Source: Agapanthus africanus (lineage: Eukaryota; Streptophyta; Magnoliopsida; Asparagales; Amaryllidaceae). Taken from it: 64,000 nt of DNA. Of the stretch, positions 45,601 through 54,948 are shown piece by piece (within the stretch, counting starts at the first letter, position 1; every line of letters begins with the position of its first letter). Both the position numbers and the translations under genes were made by a program. The stretch lies in assembly GCA_030015575.1 (NCBI GenBank), contig CM057346.1, positions 112,263,899 through 112,327,898 of the forward strand, read 5' to 3'. The notes under the pieces are model-generated. The model had not been told where the DNA came from, searched no databases, and worked only from the letters and a program-made list of their open reading frames with translations.

Positions 45601-46364
45601 TAAAAGGCTCAGTTGTTGTTGCCCACACTACCAGACCATATTCTCCAAAATACCTACATAATCCAAATTTGATGCAAAAGGGAATAGTCAAAGTCAAGGG
45701 GTAAAAGAGGATATCTCAAAGTTTCACACCTTCATCCAACTTTCTATTATATATAAAGATTATTCATGATTGTCATTAGGTAGAAATCACTCAGTTTCTA
45801 TGAACATTCTGATTTTCACAGGGTAGATTGCTGAGACGGGCATGAATAGTTTGTTAAGTTGCATAAATAACAAGAGATGGGGACTGATAGATGACTGTAT
45901 TAATGAAAGAAGAGACCTGTAGGCAGGATAGTTGGTTTGGCTATGTGAACAGCTCTACTTCTCTGTGGCAGAACCAGCAATCCTTGCATTTGGCTTTCCA
46001 AATCTCTTGTGTGCTGGTATGGGTAAGGTACTCGGCATTTTGAGAATCATTTGACAGTCGACAACATTGTTGTTTTACATCATAAGAGCACTGAGTTTGT
46101 TGTAGTGACGTAACGTTATCCTGAGTTGATTGGATTGAATTTTTGACGCTTTTAGTTTTGGCTCTGATGTATTAGCTGTCTCTAATATTCCTGTGCCTTG
46201 GGAGAAAATATGCTTGCTTTCTGTGAGCAAAGTTCATTAAGCTGGCTTAATCTCCTGCCTGTAGGTTTGATTCTGTGTATCTGGATGACGAAATTCGCGT
46301 TGTAAAGGACATTCGAGGGGATTACTTGGTCGTTGACCGTGCCCCCTATTCTTGGAAAGAATGA
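27615..46364 (+). CDS. plastid-lipid-associated protein / fibrillin, FBN6 (PAP8)-like, with an 18-kb intron
   Basis: Exons 27615-28111, 28200-28265 and 46265-46364 give 220 aa. The joins are exact: AG+G makes R at the first intron (88 nt), and TG+G makes W at the second (28266-46264, 17,999 nt). The start ATGGCAGC has a good context. Residues 1-50 are Ser/Pro/Arg-rich, a likely chloroplast transit peptide. The PAP/fibrillin domain runs from about residue 67 to the end: SGTWRMLWTTEKEQLF (96-111), TGDVLQVIDVEKGVLNNVIT (123-142), FPPSGVFFVRSEIE, then RGENWEVPLPPFGQGW and the conserved D-x-D end DIRGDYLVVDRAPYSW. Fibrillins are lipocalin-like plastid proteins tied to plastoglobules or thylakoids. 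The short length and the VDRAPY ending fit the FBN6/PAP8 group; the subgroup is judged from memory. Tandem CCTAACC codes for the NPNPNP stretch. The coding sequence has no lesion. Confidence 0.88.
28266..29046. other. start of the giant fibrillin intron, no element recognised
   Basis: The donor GTAAGT is consensus. The AT-rich sequence that follows shows no repeat or exon that I can support. Confidence 0.4.
29047..29478. mobile_element. possible MITE
   Basis: The left end CACCATGTTGTAAACATCG is related to the right end read on the minus strand, CACAATGTTTAAAGTGCTCG. The inside has repeated AAGCGG and GGCCGCTTAGG or TACCGCTTA motifs in both orientations. Ends are imperfect and there is no clear duplication. 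Confidence 0.35.
30371..31620 (+). repeat. LTR-like sequence, SIRE/Copia type, probably solo or truncated
   Basis: It starts near TGTTACTAACCATACCAGAT. Within it are CCAACGGCTATTAACTGCC and a TATA-like CTATATAAAAGACAC (30867), and it ends ...TTATTCACCCCCTCTAAAG, the characteristic end of SIRE/Maximus-type LTRs. No target duplication or internal domain was found, so the borders and the class are tentative. Confidence 0.4.
31640..32560. mobile_element. possible TIR element with a (GATTT-GGAG)n core
   Basis: TACCATGAACTT appears near the left end (31678) and inverted near the right end (32505-32565), suggesting terminal inverted repeats. The middle 32030-32340 is a degenerate repeat of GATTTAGAGATT and GGAGATTTGGGG units. 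There is no transposase. Confidence 0.35.
32583..32730 (+). mobile_element. RTE LINE fragment, left part
   Basis: It encodes DAEIRMLR, stop, then NTLKDGIRNECIYNKVEV and DNRLRWFGHVQ, the conserved region just after the RT domain of RTE-clade LINEs. It is cut at the codon for Q by the LTR element beginning at 32731 and continues at 38703. Confidence 0.75.
32731..34868. repeat. 2.1-kb palindrome of LTR start sequences
   Basis: The two arms of about 1.05 kb meet near 33815. Shared blocks include AACATTTTTTGTTCGAATCA, GCATGGTTATTTCTTGTATT, the CCTCGAATTGTCGAGGCAT box, and runs of TTTTGCCTAAGAGA, each present inverted in the other arm. Short open frames here only read these arms. Confidence 0.8.
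34869..35694 (-). other. deleted internal region of the minus-strand Gypsy copy
   Basis: About 826 bp between the two minus-strand LTR pieces. A segment of about 80 bp (AATTTC-G-G-GACGA with flanks) is present twice, at about 34878-34960 and 35333-35440. This is the end of pol next to the polypurine tract, which suggests a partial tandem duplication. No gag, protease, RT or integrase motifs remain. Confidence 0.5.
35695..38697. repeat. inverted LTR-end arms with a 1.6-kb centre
   Basis: Arms of about 690 bp, 35695-36375 and 37990-38697, share (inverted) TTCTCGATGTGAGTA, GCTTATCCAGACG, GGAATGTCCGTCAGGTGACTTT and CATTACGTGTAAA-type blocks. The centre contains a tandem array at 36520-36740. Confidence 0.75.
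36520..36740 (+). repeat. tandem repeat, CTCATGTCACGGGTGCATCC units
   Basis: Four to five units of 25-58 bp with ATTTTTGATGC, CTCATGTCACGGGTGCATCC and TATTATTT. Units differ in spacer length. Confidence 0.8.
38703..38945 (+). mobile_element. RTE LINE fragment, right part
   Basis: It picks up the frame interrupted at 32730: RRQIYAQFRQSDNYR, then, after a frame change, GKDRPKRTWIERYVNW and WKRMIHKPIPKIWNEGLLLL, the RPKRTW and terminal W-R-I/DP-like blocks of RTE LINEs. A 28-bp tandem duplication of GGAATGGAAGAGAATGATTC lies near 38845-38895. Confidence 0.75.
39838..41000 (-). mobile_element. Pack-MULE-like element with a captured gene fragment
   Basis: Terminal inverted repeats of more than 120 bp: the left GGGCTTATTTCACTACAACC matches the right read on the minus strand, AAGCTTAATTCACTAAAAAC, with shared TGGTTTGGGATAATGTC and TTCCGTCATTAC-type blocks. 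The insert splits the LTR arm 39777-39837/41001, whose unbroken inverted copy is at 42010-42060. The inside is GC-rich, unlike its surroundings. On the minus strand it encodes a very acidic segment (VVEVHDVGDCEDNDHGVGED, then DEELKAYGIVPIFPNPNP) in two frames, looking like captured and shifted exon sequence from an unidentified host gene. T-runs hide the exact target duplication. Long inverted ends and gene capture point to a Mutator-like element. Confidence 0.65.
41001..41296 (-). repeat. Copia 3' LTR, minus strand
   Basis: On the minus strand it reads TGTTAGAAAACAATTTCC to TTCTTATTACA (296 bp). It directly follows the purine-rich AACTAAGGGA and the RNase H fragment at 41301. The related sequence at 41690-42010 is in the opposite orientation. 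Confidence 0.65.
41301..41690 (-). pseudogene. Copia RNase H fragment
   Basis: The minus strand encodes VTLSSAEAEYKSAQA, then after a frame change ALTKNPVFYARSKHILIRHH and DQLMDIFTKAS, the RNase H catalytic region and C-terminus of Copia pol. It is only about 130 codons long with frame changes; the rest of the element is missing. Confidence 0.75.
42897..43576. mobile_element. Mutator-like MITE with a perfect 9-bp target duplication
   Basis: It is flanked by TAACCTAAT on both sides (42888-42896 and 43577-43585). Inverted ends of about 110 bp start GGGCTTTTTACTAAAAAG and share CTAATTACTAAAA and TTCGTATTTACTTAAAAGAC. It is 680 bp with no transposase; the middle holds no coding sequence that I recognise. 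A 9-bp duplication and long inverted ends identify a Mutator-type element. Confidence 0.85.
44605..45770 (+). mobile_element. repeat starting ACTAGGGTAAAACTCCACGC, class uncertain
   Basis: It begins ACTAGGGTAAAACTCCACGCGATGCGTGGG, a hairpin-like start frequent in plant non-autonomous repeats, and ends near TTCTATTATATATAAAGATT. Inside are repeated TTTGTAGCGGA and ATGATATTTATTTGTAG strings and repeats of GCTAAATTTACATGTTTGCCC. It has no coding sequence of its own. A LINE stub is inserted at 45372-45619. Confidence 0.4.
45372..45619 (+). mobile_element. 5'-truncated RTE LINE with a 17-bp target duplication
   Basis: It is flanked by the identical 17-bp repeat TGCCCACACTACCAGAC (45355-45371 and 45620-45636). 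It encodes the LINE C-terminus RRIDTLDIGNVKRANGRPKK, then TWMEVIRKDM and SEWRRRIHVLDPA with a stop, followed by a 3' tail ending TTGTTGTT, as in RTE-clade LINEs. The frame is intact over the stub, so this insertion is relatively young. Confidence 0.85.
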
Positions 46365-49300
46365 ACGTAAAACAGGTAAACTCTCTCTTTCTGCACGTTC
46401 TATATATCAATCGCTTATATTGGAGACATTATGCTAATCATGTTATTAGGTGAATGATTTACTGCATTTATCCCACTGAGTATTGGAGTGGGCAAAGGCC
46501 GGGCTTTGGTGTTATGATGGGTTGTATACTTTCTGTATAAGTATGAGACCTATCATAGGCTTTTATTTTCAATTGTTTGATATGTAAATTATTTTTTGCC
46601 CATTTGTCACAATTAGCGTATATACCAATATGTATAAAGTTCATGCACCCTTCAATGTATGAGTATGACAAGTGTGAATCTTTTTTACCACAACAACTGC
46701 AAAATGGGCATACCAATCAAATAAATCTTATCCCTAATTGTTGGTTATCCAATTAAATAATGTTATGTTTTAGTTTGCAAGCGACAATGAGATTTCAACG
46801 AGTCTTTGGTTTGCAAGCAAAATTTAGTTGTTCATTGTCAAACAAGTCATATTTGCTGCTTCCGCTAATTGTTAATTGTCAAACACGAACTTTGCTCTTT
46901 CCTTTTCTCACTCATTAGTCTTAACCCTCTCGGTTAATCTCGCTGAAAACAATACATATTGAAATCTGCAAAGCAATGTCACTCTCTGATGGCTTACTAC
47001 ACAATAGGCTGTGCAGTTTTATGGTTAGTGGGTTTCTTCTTGGAATTTTTTTTTCCTTCATATTTGGGAAAAAATAATTTTGTTTTTCTAATTCTGGAAT
47101 CCACATTTTTCATATTGTGGGCAGGCTGTCGTGCATCGGGTTGGATCTAAATCAACAGATGCAGATAAAATACGATCTAGTGTTTATATGTCCTTCGCAT
47201 TCTCATCCTTATAGGGATTCTGTAGCAGGATGCTTCAAGTGAACAACCGTAGGATTATCTTCATATTTGGGAAAACTATACACATGGGCCTTTCTCTCTT
47301 TTAAACTTAAATTGTACCGTTACTCATTTCTACCTTGATGATCGTTATTGCACTCATTTCTACCTTGACGATCGTTATTGCATTGCACCCATTTTGAACT
47401 GAACTATAGGGACATACTTTTTACATATGAATTGTTTAGATATATGCAATCAAACATATAATTTCACGATATACAGTTGTTAAGAGCATATTGGCAAAAT
47501 TATGTTTCTGCATTTTATTTATCTGACCAACATTCTGTTCAGTAGGAGGAAAAACTCATACAGGGTTATGTTTTTGGGAGTCGAGATCTGGTACAAGTCA
47601 TCGAGTTGAAATCTTGAATACTCTTATCAGCTACAACTATTCCTGGTAGCCTTGGGTATATAATCATGAACGATGGGAAGAAATAATAGATGCAAAAACA
47701 ACATGAGCAAGAGCGGTCTTCGTTTTACGATGGTGTCTGATGGACTATCCTACAAAACCTACCTCCATTACTGGCTTATACTGTTAAAATTTTATGCATA
47801 TAAAGCTGTTCGTATTGTGCATCTTATGCACCTGAACGTCTAATATCCGGATACAATCCCCAAATCAGGCTTATACTTGCTGAAGACCCATTTTCTTGAG
47901 TCGTATTGGAATCTGTTGGATGGGTAGAGTTCAATCAGTTGATTAGTTCACCAGCATTAATCAATGTGGGGTTATCTTCTAAGAAGCTTCGGATAGGAAT
48001 TGCCTCTAGATTTAGCTAGTATATGAAACCCAGGAAGTATGAGAACTAAGAGACAAAGCCTATCAGATCCCACATGGAAGCTGGTTTCATCAGCATGTTG
48101 ATTTTGTGTTTGGAGTAGGGGTGATCATGGGTTCAATCAAGTGAGAAAATGACTCGGTTTTTATGGAGCTTGACCTCTTTTTTTTTTTTTAAAATGGCTC
48201 AAAGGTCACAATGGATTTTACCACCGGTCCTCATATTACGTTTTTAATCTATTCGAGCCGTGTTGAATTCCTAAAGTATACACAACTATGAGAGTTTCTG
48301 AAGAATCCACATTTGCCTAGGTTATACGAGTTGAACACAATTTTATCAACAAACAATACTGATTGTTTTACCTTTTAACTAGACGGGCATTAGTTGTTTT
48401 CTTAAACGACTTCAACCACAAGATATTTAGTATAAACCTGGGTTTGTTCTAGTGTTATATACAGGATTTGATTTTGCTTCACTGACCAGCTGAACACCAA
48501 GTCCTTTATGTATACTGTAAGGTGATAATTATATTTATTTTCTCACATTGGAACCTAATTGAGCAGGGAAAAGGAAGAGACATGTTGCAAATTATCTGAG
48601 AGCCAAGGAGAACCATGAAATAACTAATTCCTGCTACCGCGTAGGTTACCTCCAACATTAGCTAGCTCTGACCTCATCATCTTTTCTCTTATTTACAAAT
48701 ACACCTAATTTCTGTTTGGTTGATGCATTGCTTATATATTGATCAGTGAGTTTCTGCTCTGCTCTGCTATCGAGATTTTTCCTTCAACCTTTTTGTTCCA
48801 AAGAAAAATCCTACGGCCCTACGCCACTATCTGGAAGTTGTCACACTATCAAGGATGCATACAAGGAATTTCTGGAAAGTGAGAACCATATCTTGTTTAT
48901 ACCTTCCATATCTCAGTGGTGACCTCTTCTTCACCCTTCTTTGTGAGTGCGCATGTTTGTACTCTAAAAAGCACATAATGAATGACCACCTGGAAGTTGG
49001 AGTCGCTTCAGTTTGGAACTCAATCCATGTCATGTCCTGCAAATCTCCAGGAGCAGGTCGTCTCTCAAGTCTCAACATTTCTATTGCTTGATACCCAAGC
49101 ATCAACTGTAATTAATCTTGGCTATCAAGTAACTGTAATTCTCATTAACAAATCCGTCAGCCTATTGCTTCTAGGAGACCAGTCTTTTAAAATTTAGAGG
49201 AAAGCCTTTATATTGTCCATCTTTTCTTCAACCGCTAAGTTAGCTCTGGTTATGAGATAATTGACCTTGGTTGATAGTCACTCATGAAACTTTGTCAATT

Positions 49301-49789
49301 CTTTCATGGAACCTTGTGCACCATGCTGACCCCATTTCGATGGACATTCTTTTTTGGTTCCTTCTAGACATTCCTTCATAGAATAAATTCCAATCCTAAG
49401 ATGGAAATTTCTTGGAAGAGCGTTTGCTTGAATATTCTTTTCGAAGTTTAGGAAGTAAAAGTATAAATTAATGAAAATCACATAATAATGTTAATTCCAT
49501 TACTTCTTATATTAAGTAATTAAGTGTAATGGGTGGAGGCCTAGCAGCAGAGAGTAATGGAATCAATGTCATTCTTCTTATGAATATAAGGAATCGAGGG
49601 TCATTTTCGTATTTATGAACTGGAAGTTTCCTGGTGATGAACAATAAGAAGCCTTCACTATGTATTAATATATGCATATAGGAAAGGATGCTTGCTCTTG
49701 TCCCAAAGTATTGTTTTTTTTATATTGTTTGTGATTTAGGGTCAGCGTGTGATGGGGGGCCGATAATGCGTGCACTGTCAATCTAATTG
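46365..49789. other. downstream region of the fibrillin gene, no gene supported
   Basis: It is AT-rich. Open frames on both strands at 48827-49197 overlap one another and match nothing that I recognise. An exon-like stretch after GTGGGCAG at 47125 (AVVHRVGSKSTDADKIRSSV) has no partner exon. I annotate no gene here. Confidence 0.4.
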
Positions 49790-49885
49790 GAAAGGCGTCC
49801 TTTAAGTGCGAAATGGAAGAAGAGTATTCATGTAGCCGGCCCCAAAAGTTTCGGACAAAGGCATGTTGCTTCTGCTGCTGTACCT
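49790..49885 (+). mobile_element. RTE LINE 3' tail fragment
   Basis: A short reading with KWKKSIHVAGPKSFGQRHVA, the last residues of RTE LINE pol, then CTGCTGCTG. Too short to date. Confidence 0.5.
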
Positions 49886-50898
49886 TTTGGGTTGGTGTGA
49901 ATTTTCTTAATTGTGAGAGAGATCCACTCTCCTTTCTCAAAGGGAACAGGGGTTGGCTCTGGCAACAACTTCCAAACAATGTGGCACACCAAGACAGCAT
50001 GCCCCCATAGAGCTCAGTTTCCACATATAGAATATTGGTTTTCTGGAAACAACATAGAAAATGAAAAAAGGCTTATCATAGGAACACATGTGACCTGGTA
50101 CTAAAAACGATGAGTAAGACTAAAGACACACCAAGCCTTACTGTTGAAGTTGAAAGAAAGAAAGCCATAGAGAGTGCAGTGGGTATCTGGAGCTTTCTTC
50201 AAAAGAGGTTTGCCTTGGAAAAGGAGAAAGAGACTGCCATTCCTCTAATTTAGTGAAATTTAGGAAATAAGGAAACCCGAAATTAATAAAATCCTATGAA
50301 ACCACTAAAGGGAAAAAGACAAGGAGGCTACTATTGAGGCAAAGTCTTCCTTGAGACGAAAAAGCAAAACTAGCCTAGGAAAGGAAAAGGAGGCCACATG
50401 CTTTTTTCCTTTCTTTCTTCTGTTGAGAATGATTTGATGTGATAAACTGAGTGAAAGTATGGTGGAAGCTTTGGTAAAAGTAGTGTTCCTTGCTCACTAC
50501 ATTTCACAAGTGCATGATTGAACATTAGAATGGGAATACTCTTAATAGATCAAAACAAGGGTAATTGATATTCTGATATTCATTAACATGTCCTAAGGGC
50601 GATATTATTTTTGATCGAGTTATGGGCAATGTACCAGTAAAAGATGTGAGTGTTGGTAGCCCGTTTGCTGGTGATGTGAGAGATCACAAGGTCAAACTAG
50701 TATGTTCTGAAGATGGTATCAGAGGGAGACGGAGGCCACCATATTCATGCAAGGAGATATTTAATTCAAGCTAAGTTCTGTATATCAGTGAGAAGTACAA
50801 TTATTTGGACCAAGTTTGTGACCATCAAACTTGTGTTCTTGCAATCTTGTCATTATCAATGCGACACCAAAGAAGTTTGTGGAAACCATGCCTATAAA
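49886..50898. other. intergenic sequence, nothing recognised
   Basis: It is purine-rich (AAGGAAAAGGAGG tracts) with no supported exon or repeat structure. Confidence 0.35.
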
Positions 50899-51330
50899 TC
50901 ACTAAATCATTAGCGATTGGCGATTTGGAACGATCGTTCCCAATTGGGGAACATCGGCGTTCCGAATCAGAAGAATCGTTGTTCCAGTTTACGTCGAAAG
51001 AGACAAATTAACTTATTAGGAACTTTTGTTAAATGGGAATAAAGTCAGGCTAAACTATATATTCTAATAAATATTCATTTTGTCCAAGAGTATAGATAGC
51101 AAAAGAAATTAATCTATATACATGTATATCATACATTTGTACATACATACACATACAAGTGATCAACAAACACTCCATGATCTAGAGTTGCGTTTTCCGA
51201 TCCTTATAAGCATAAAAAAGAAGTCTACCCTATCGTATCATGTTCTATAACAAGTAGCGTTCTACGTTCCATGTTCCCGTTTTCTTTTCTCATACCGAAA
51301 TGCTCTGTGCTGTGGGTAACATAGGTAATC
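50899..51330 (+). repeat. dispersed repeat family R1, copy 3
   Basis: The clearest copy: CTAAATCATTAGCGATTGGC, GATCGTTCCCAATTGGGGAA, the AT-rich centre with ACATACACATACAAGTGA, CAACAAACACTCCATGATCT, and the end ACCGAAATGCTCTGTGC then GGGTAACATAGG. Related to 2127-2710 and 23548-23940. Confidence 0.55.
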
Positions 51331-51664
51331 CTAGGAGAATAACAGAGGACAAGCTTTGTTGATCAGAAAAAGATTTAGCTGGTTAAGAATCTGATAACCT
51401 TGGAAGAACAAAGGAGGATGCTGTAACTAAGTAAATAAGAAAGAATAGTTGACAGTGAGCTCTCTATGGATGTGTAGCTGAGAAAAAGAGACAGTGGAGG
51501 TGGCCTAGGATGTGTGCGTGTGAGTCATCATGATAATATGCCAACTAGAATATATCATAGTAATATCTCCCTTGCTTGTTTTGGAGCAGACAAGCAACCA
51601 GCAAAGGCAAAGCCCACAAGGAATGTGAGATCATGCACGGAGAGAGTTTTTTTGTGGTCCCTTT

Positions 51665-51789
51665 AATCCTCACCTCTATTTATATTTAGTGTGAGACCAC
51701 TGATGCTATAGAGACAGTTTGTCCATACCCTTTTTCTTTCACGCCTCTCTCTCTCCCTCTCTCTCTCTTCCACACACACACACACATCA
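51665..51789 (+). promoter_or_regulatory. core promoter and 5' UTR of the zinc-finger gene
   Basis: A TATA-like TATTTATATTTAG lies about 105 bp before the start codon. It is followed by a CT-rich stretch (CTCTCTCTCCCTCTCTCTCT) and (CA)n up to the ATG, a common plant 5' UTR layout. Confidence 0.5.
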
Positions 51790-52233
51790 ATGGCAGACAC
51801 AGTTTGCTCGATGTGCGGTGATGTCGGGTTCCCTGATAAGCTCTTCCAATGCACAAGATGTCTCTCTCGTTTCCAGCATTCGTATATTTCTCTTGCTTTT
51901 TCGTTCTCAACGTATTTATCGATATATATTGTTATTATTCTTGATACTTATACATGTTGCTCGTTTTTGCCGACTCTCAGGTACTGCAGTAACTATTACG
52001 AGGAGAAGCCTTCGGAGGTCTGCGCCTGGTGCCTAAGCAAGGATCGAAGACACAGGCCAGCCTCCTCTTCCAAGACGAAGCATACAGCAGCTGGAGATAA
52101 AGCCAAGCGAAGCAGCAGCAGTACTGATATAACTCAAGAGAGCGTGTCGACGCGGGCCAAGAGCTCAGGTTCTTCGTCTTCGTCCAAGCCTGCTGCTCGG
52201 AGGTACAAACTGCTCAAGGATGTCTTGTGCTGA
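51790..52233 (+). CDS. small PHD/RING-type zinc-finger protein, two exons
   Basis: Exons 51790-51881 and 51981-52233 give 114 aa; TC+G makes S at the junction. The intron (51882-51980) starts GTATAT and ends TCTCAG. The mature reading is MADTVCSMCGDVGFPDKLFQ, then CTRCLSRFQHS, YCSNYY and VCAWCLSK, a compact Cys4-His-Cys3-like zinc-binding module (C6, C9, C21, C24, H30, C33, C43, C46) as in plant PHD/FYVE/RING small proteins. A Ser/Lys-rich tail (about 49-103) ends in RRYKLLKDVLC. Such proteins may read histone tails or bind partners; the role here is unknown. The intron is 99 nt with no in-frame stop, so an unspliced transcript would encode 147 aa with a hydrophobic insert. The minus-strand open frames in this region are shadows. 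Confidence 0.8.
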   Translation: MADTVCSMCGDVGFPDKLFQCTRCLSRFQHSYISLAFSFSTYLSIYIVIILDTYTCCSFLPTLRYCSNYYEEKPSEVCAWCLSKDRRHRPASSSKTKHTAAGDKAKRSSSSTDITQESVSTRAKSSGSSSSSKPAARRYKLLKDVLC

Positions 52234-54948
52234 TTTCTGATCAAGAATAATAGTAGCTCATGTGTATATCTGTAGTTGTCCTTGTAAGTAGTATATATGA
52301 TGTTTTAAGCCTAGGTTTCTAGTGCTCTCATGTGTTTGATGAAAGCATATACACTGTAAGATATAGCCGCGTGTTCTACTGCTTTGCTTCATGTTTCCGT
52401 AACATGGTTTTGAGCAATGAACAACATAAACTTATATAGCGTTTGCCTTCTCTATGTTTGGGGTTGGTTTTTTCGCATTTGAGTCTTTAACATTAGTTGG
52501 TGTCGTATGCTTTGTAGAAGCCATCTATGTTCGTTCTTCGTTCTTTCTATCGAAGCAATATAGTTTTGCTATGCTCGTTGCTTAGGCGAAGAAACAGATA
52601 GAATATCCGTTTGTTGCTTAGGTAGAGAGATGTAACGGGGACAAATGATAAAAGTATTGGTTGAAGCAAAAATAAAACAAAGGGAGAGGGTGGTTGTATA
52701 TATCCTGAGGGCACACATTCACGACCACAAATGTTCAAAAAAGGGGTCTAAAGTGTAGTAATGGATAAGGGTCCTCCTAAGCTTAGGTAGCCTATCTCAT
52801 AGTCCTAGCTTTGCTACCTGTTCTGTATTAATTCCATTCAATGCATAATAAGTAATTGCCATGCTCGTAGGTCCCTAACTTCATGTTCAATAAGTTCTTA
52901 CTAAATTCACATGATCCTACTTAACTATATATATCTAGTAAGCGACAAATCAGATCTCTGTCGGATAGGGTGCAGGGACACACTAGATATTTGTATGGAT
53001 TTTAAAGGGGTAATGGACCTGCGCTATACCATCTGCTGCCGCCTGCGGTGTGCCCCCAAAGGAGGCGGATGGGCCTTGCCAACGGTGGGGGAGGGGCCCT
53101 CCTATTTTACCCCATCTAGATCTGCGCACCGCAGGCAGCGGGGCTGCAGTACAGTGAGTACCCAGCAACCCCAATTTTATATACAGCGAATAACTAGTGA
53201 TGATATGAAGCTCACTTTGTTTTTCCTTTTTTATTCCTAATCTCTGGAATATAGAAAAGAAAATTACAATGCCAACAAATATCTTTTCCCCCACGTTTAT
53301 TTGAGAGCTTATGCCACCACAGCACTTTGGCATCAATAACATGTGAAAAGTTTTGTTTGCTAGCATTAATAACATACAAAAAAGTTTCGTCCGGCTGTCT
53401 TTTAAATAGTATCGCTGCTATGAAAAATGTTAACCCTTCATCAAATTAAAACTATATGTTTGCATGTGCAATACATGTGAAAAAATATATATTTCATTAA
53501 GCTATGGTGTTTAACGGATTTGATTTCCAATAAAGTAACCTCAAAAACAACACTTAAGGTATTTCGGTGTAACAAAAAAAATTCAAGGTTATTTAGTGAA
53601 AAACTACTATAGTTACTTAATATATTTCAATGTAATTTACCATAACCAAAATGATGATGTAGAGAGCTTTGGAGGGAGGGAGGGAGGGAGGTTTAAAATT
53701 GGAAAGTTAATAATATGAATAGCTTGAAACAAGAGCTAAATATTTTATAGGTTGATGATATGGATAAATTGAAATGAGCTAGCAGCTTGAAATAGGGTAA
53801 GTTTTTGCAGCATAAGGATGGAGATCATTACATGGGGTAGATAGAGTAATACTTTACCTATCTGCTTTAAATTCTACCATAATCTATCCACACCACTTAG
53901 ATAATAGATCTCACACCTAGATAATAGAGCCCAACAAGTGGGCCATAATGTTTGTCATTTGGGTAGATTGTGATAGGATTTCAAGCCGGTAGGTAAACTA
54001 TTACCTAGATAGATATTAGTGCTAAACAAGTGAGCTCACGGTGTTTATCTATTGGGCAGGTTCTGGTAGATATTTCAAATGGATAGCTTAAGCATTTTTC
54101 TATTGACATGTGGTTTTGGTAGCACCCTATAGGCTTTGCCTGATATCTAGGTTCTCCACGTGCATATATATATCTTATGCCATTGATCTTTATACCATGT
54201 CTCTGGACCCATTCATCATTCCTTTTGCCACTGGTCGCAGTCTGTGCTACTAGCTAAAAGGTTCAGCACATGATAATTGTGTACTAGAATCAAAGGAGTG
54301 GAATGCAAATCATACGAGAACAATTCTCTCTTGGCTATTGTTACTAACCCTTCCACCATGGGGTCTCAAATCTTAGAGAAAACTATCCGTATAGCGGTAA
54401 CAATGCATCTGGAGAGGGAGGGAGGAGATCATTGGGAGTTATAGAGATTGATAGACGCATGCCATGTCTTGATTGATTGCATCGGATGCGATAAACGTCA
54501 GCTAGAGCTAGTCGTATTTTGAAACAGAAAGGCGGTGATTGGTTGCAAGATCGGCATGAAATTGGGAGTTTTGACAAAGGCAAGGTGATACAGCAGGTAT
54601 GAACTCTTTGTGTAGCTAGGTGAAAATTTGGTGTTCGGTTCTAGGATCTAGGACTAGCTAAGAATTGAATAAAACTTGGCATGATAGCATCAAAATTGAA
54701 TTACCATGTTAGGGTCATGTCAACACAGCGAAAATAAAATTTTTGGATTTGTGAAACCAATTCCACAACAAAAATAGGCTATATATAGTGGCTGGAAAGA
54801 CTGTCGCTACAATCTATAGACATCATTATCAGCCACTGCATATACCTCTAGCGGCATCCTTGCTGCAATTTTTTTAACGACGTTGGGATAGAACTAGTTG
54901 CTATAGCTAATATAGTTATAATGGAGCTCAAGAATGCCACTGTAGGTG
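52234..54948. other. intergenic region with a small palindromic repeat
   Basis: It holds the 3' UTR of the zinc-finger gene and AT-rich DNA. A GGGA microsatellite lies near 53673-53692. Open frames around 53000-53375 only read the GC-rich repeat at 53016. No gene is supported. Confidence 0.4.
53016..53160. repeat. GC-rich imperfect palindrome, MITE-like
   Basis: CTGCCGCCTGCGGTGTGC on the left is mirrored by GCGCACCGCAGGCAGCGG on the right, with CCCCCAAAGGAGG and GGGGGAGGGGCCC in between. It stands out from the AT-rich flanks and may fold into a strong hairpin. Confidence 0.55.

Noticed and set aside
47125-47212. Exon-like reading after GTGGGCAG (AVVHRVGSKSTDADKIRS)
   Set aside because: A good acceptor but no upstream exon in phase; the fibrillin gene already stops at 46364.
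48827-49197. Overlapping open frames on both strands
   Set aside because: No recognised domain and no splice partners; the opposite-strand overlap suggests chance.
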